Program-made: the position numbers and the translations under genes
Notes under the pieces: model-generated
What the model saw: the letters and a program-made list of their open reading frames with translations, nothing else
What the model was told of the DNA's origin: nothing
Databases searched by the model: none
Origin: JAJTDS01 sp964202895
Lineage (GTDB): Bacteria; Pseudomonadota; Alphaproteobacteria; Rickettsiales; UBA1997
DNA length: 15,274 nucleotides
Assembly: GCA_964202895.1 (NCBI GenBank)
Contig: CAXNJM010000005.1
Location: forward strand, 1 to 15,274
Reading direction: 5' to 3'
Shown here: piece after piece, positions 13,079 to 15,274 of the stretch
How the letters are laid out: the number at the start of each line of letters is the position of its first letter
Numbering within the stretch: position 1 is the stretch's first letter

Positions 13079-15274
13079 TTAGGATCTTAATGTTGCATCA
13101 AAAGATTTTTGCATTGTTTGAATTATTTTGTCACTTAATTCATCAATCTCTTTATCGTTTAAAGTTTTGTCTTGTGATTGAATTAATAAATTCAAAGCTA
13201 CAGATTTTTTATTCTTTTCAATATTCCCTCCTTGAAAAACGTCGAATATTCTTATTTTTTTTATTAGTTTTTTATCTACATTAAGCAACATATTAATAAT
13301 TTTTTCTGCTTCAAATTTTTTATCAATAATAAATGCAAAATCTCTTTCAATTTTTTGAAAATTCGAAACTACATATTTATTTTTTTTTTCTGTATTTTGT
13401 TTATTGATAAATGGAATATTATTTAAAAAAATTTGAAAACCAAAAATTGATCCATTTTTAATATCAAATTCTTTAACAATTCTAGGATTGATTTCTCCAA
13501 AATTAGCAATTGGTAACTGTTTATTAGAGTTTAAATAAAATTTTCCTGCTCTGCCTGGATGATAATACGATTCAGATTCCTGAATAACCGCCAGCTCTTG
13601 TTCGTGAATTCCAAGTTCAAGTAAAGTTTTATAAACACAATCTTTAATTTCAAAAACATCAACGTCTTTATCTTTTTCTAACCAATTTTTTCTATAAATT
13701 TTTCCAATTTGAATTCCTCCAATAACAGCTATTTGCTCTCCTGGTTTTGAGCCAAAAAATACTGGTCCACATTCAAATATTTTTTGATCTTCAAAATTTC
13801 TATAAATATTATTTTTAATATGAATTAAAAGATTTGAAAAAATAGAAGATCTTAAAGTATCTAAATCATTAGAAATTGGATTGGTAATTAATAAATTTTT
13901 ATTATGTTGGCCAAATAAAGAATCAATTTTTGAATTTGTAAAAGAATAAGTAATTGTCTCCATAAAACCTTTGTTAGCTATAGACCTTTGTGCAAATCGA
14001 TATAATTTTTGCTTTCCTGTTAAAATATCTTTTGAACTATCCGCTTCTGGCTTAATAAGCTGAATTTTATCATAGCCTCTAATTCTTATTAACTCCTCTA
14101 CTATATCAACTTCTTCCTTAATGTCCGGACGCCAAGTTGGGATATTTATTGAATATGTATTTTTACTTTCTTTAAATTTAAACCCTAGATTATTTAGAAT
14201 TTTTTTAATTTCAGTTGATGAAATTTTACTTCCAATAACTCTTTCAAATTTATCTAAATTAAATTTAATTTGTCTATTTTTAAAATTACTTTCTCCAGAA
14301 ATAATAATATTACTTATTTTTCCCCCACATAATTTATTAATAATTTTTGCTGCAAGTTTTAATCCATATTCCATAATGTTGGGATCAACTCCCCTTTCAA
14401 ATCTAAATTTAGCATCAGAATTAATGCCTAATTTTTTGGCAATTTTTGATATTTTAACTGGATCAAACAAAGCAGATTCTAAAAAAATATTTTTGGTATC
14501 TAAAGAGATTGACGAGCTTTCTCCGCCAATTACACCTCCTAAACCAAGAATTTCTTTGTCATTAGTAATCAGACATGCGTCTTCCTCTAGTGAATATTTA
14601 TTTTTATCTAAAGCTAAAAACTTTTCTCCCTTTTTAGATAAGCGCACAGTAATTTTTCTATCAACCTTATCAGCGTCGTATGCATGTAGAGGTCTATTTA
14701 AATCAAGCATGATATAATTTGTAATATCAACAACAGCTGAAATTGGACTCATTCCGATAGAAATTAATTTATCTTTTAACCATTTTGGACTTTCTGTATT
14801 TTTAATTCCTTCAATGTAGCAGTGAGCAAATGAAGAACATCCAGAATTAGGCTGAATAATAACTTTAAAAGTATTTTTAATATTTGTTTTTAATTTAATT
14901 TCTTCTAAATCGATTAACTTTCCAAGACCTGCTGTTGATAAATCTCTTGCAATACCTCTTACTCCTAAACAGTCAGATCTATTAGGAGTTACAGATATAT
15001 CAATTGCTGGCTCGCTATTATTTTTAAAATAACTATTTCCGACTTTAAACTTTTTTGAATCTAATTCAGTAATTCCCTGACTTTCATCAGATAAACCTAA
15101 TTCGGATTCGGAACAAAGCATTCCATAAGAATCAACACCTCTAATATTAGTAACTTTAATCTTAAGTTGATTTTTTGGAATAATGGCCCCAGGTCCTGCA
15201 TAAACAGTTATTAAACCATCTCTAGCATTTGAGGCACCGCAAACAACTTTTACTATTTTTCCAGAACCAACATC
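13079..15274 (-). CDS. pheT: Phenylalanyl-tRNA synthetase beta subunit (5' end outside the window)
   Basis: The frame is open from the window edge, so the Met at 15121 is internal: 51 codons precede it, including the VVCGASNARDG segment of the N-terminal tRNA-binding OB domain, and GVDSYGMLCS spans it. Within the window 731 residues are present against about 800 in the family. In order these are the end of the OB domain, B3/B4 (from VTPNRSDCLGVRG), B5 (with NIPTWRPDI followed by EELIRIRGYDKI), a catalytic-like core and the C-terminal anticodon-binding FDX-ACB domain (from about YVVSNFQKIERDFAF). With PheS it charges tRNA-Phe; the beta subunit edits mischarged Tyr and recognises the tRNA. pheS would be expected just outside the right edge. 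It is joined to lepA without a gap. Confidence 0.96.
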   Translation of the reverse strand, partial: DVGSGKIVKVVCGASNARDGLITVYAGPGAIIPKNQLKIKVTNIRGVDSYGMLCSESELGLSDESQGITELDSKKFKVGNSYFKNNSEPAIDISVTPNRSDCLGVRGIARDLSTAGLGKLIDLEEIKLKTNIKNTFKVIIQPNSGCSSFAHCYIEGIKNTESPKWLKDKLISIGMSPISAVVDITNYIMLDLNRPLHAYDADKVDRKITVRLSKKGEKFLALDKNKYSLEEDACLITNDKEILGLGGVIGGESSSISLDTKNIFLESALFDPVKISKIAKKLGINSDAKFRFERGVDPNIMEYGLKLAAKIINKLCGGKISNIIISGESNFKNRQIKFNLDKFERVIGSKISSTEIKKILNNLGFKFKESKNTYSINIPTWRPDIKEEVDIVEELIRIRGYDKIQLIKPEADSSKDILTGKQKLYRFAQRSIANKGFMETITYSFTNSKIDSLFGQHNKNLLITNPISNDLDTLRSSIFSNLLIHIKNNIYRNFEDQKIFECGPVFFGSKPGEQIAVIGGIQIGKIYRKNWLEKDKDVDVFEIKDCVYKTLLELGIHEQELAVIQESESYYHPGRAGKFYLNSNKQLPIANFGEINPRIVKEFDIKNGSIFGFQIFLNNIPFINKQNTEKKNKYVVSNFQKIERDFAFIIDKKFEAEKIINMLLNVDKKLIKKIRIFDVFQGGNIEKNKKSVALNLLIQSQDKTLNDKEIDELSDKIIQTMQKSFDATLRS

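Noticed and set aside
14121..14717. 198-residue plus-strand open frame opposite pheT
   Set aside because: Antisense shadow of a well-conserved pheT reading frame; its Ile/Leu/Ser-rich sequence is what reverse reading of AT-rich genes gives.
13079..15121. pheT starting at the Met encoded at 15121
   Set aside because: The frame continues to the window edge with conserved OB-domain sequence, so that Met is internal (SYGMLCS).

Overview
The window is AT-rich (roughly 70% A+T) bacterial DNA with very tight gene packing. Conserved genes run up to both ends: the 3' end of aceE, aceF and a serine hydrolase on the left, lepA and pheT on the right. Low G+C, near-zero spacing between housekeeping genes and the protein sequences fit a streamlined marine alphaproteobacterium, most likely SAR11 (Pelagibacterales). 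That placement is inferred from composition and gene style, not from a search.

Left chromosomal part (1-2945): the end of pyruvate dehydrogenase E1, its E2 partner (two lipoyl domains, the second without the lipoylated lysine) and a beta-lactamase-fold hydrolase form a rightward operon. It converges on an intact tRNA-Ser(GGA) gene on the minus strand. Right chromosomal part (11267-15274): pheT (5' end outside the window) and lepA run leftward and touch as TAAATG.

Between them lies an integrated element of 8,322 bp per unit, bounded by perfect 71-bp direct repeats (2892-2962 and 11214-11284). The repeat holds the 5' 54 nt of tRNA-Ser plus the last five codons and stop of lepA. The lepA TAG shares its G with tRNA nucleotide 1, so before insertion lepA and the tRNA were fused end to end. 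The element keeps a whole tRNA at its left end and leaves a 5' tRNA fragment behind lepA at its right end.

The element carries a tyrosine integrase next to its right end, and paired 11-bp-spaced repeats at both ends that look like integrase arm sites. It also carries a primase-polymerase/RecA-like helicase with a repeat-rich upstream region, two tandem HNH nuclease genes with lysine-rich 15-residue repeats, a small unknown protein and three predicted lipoproteins. One lipoprotein is a PDZ + M48-like protein with a broken HExxH motif. There are no capsid, terminase, portal, tail or conjugation genes. The best reading is a phage-satellite-like or replicating integrative element that needs a helper for transfer, with envelope lipoproteins as cargo. 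The module could work as follows: the integrase moves it in and out at tRNA-Ser, the primase-helicase copies the excised circle, the HNH proteins cut DNA (competitor phage, helper or target site), and the lipoproteins alter the host surface. The last three roles are inference.
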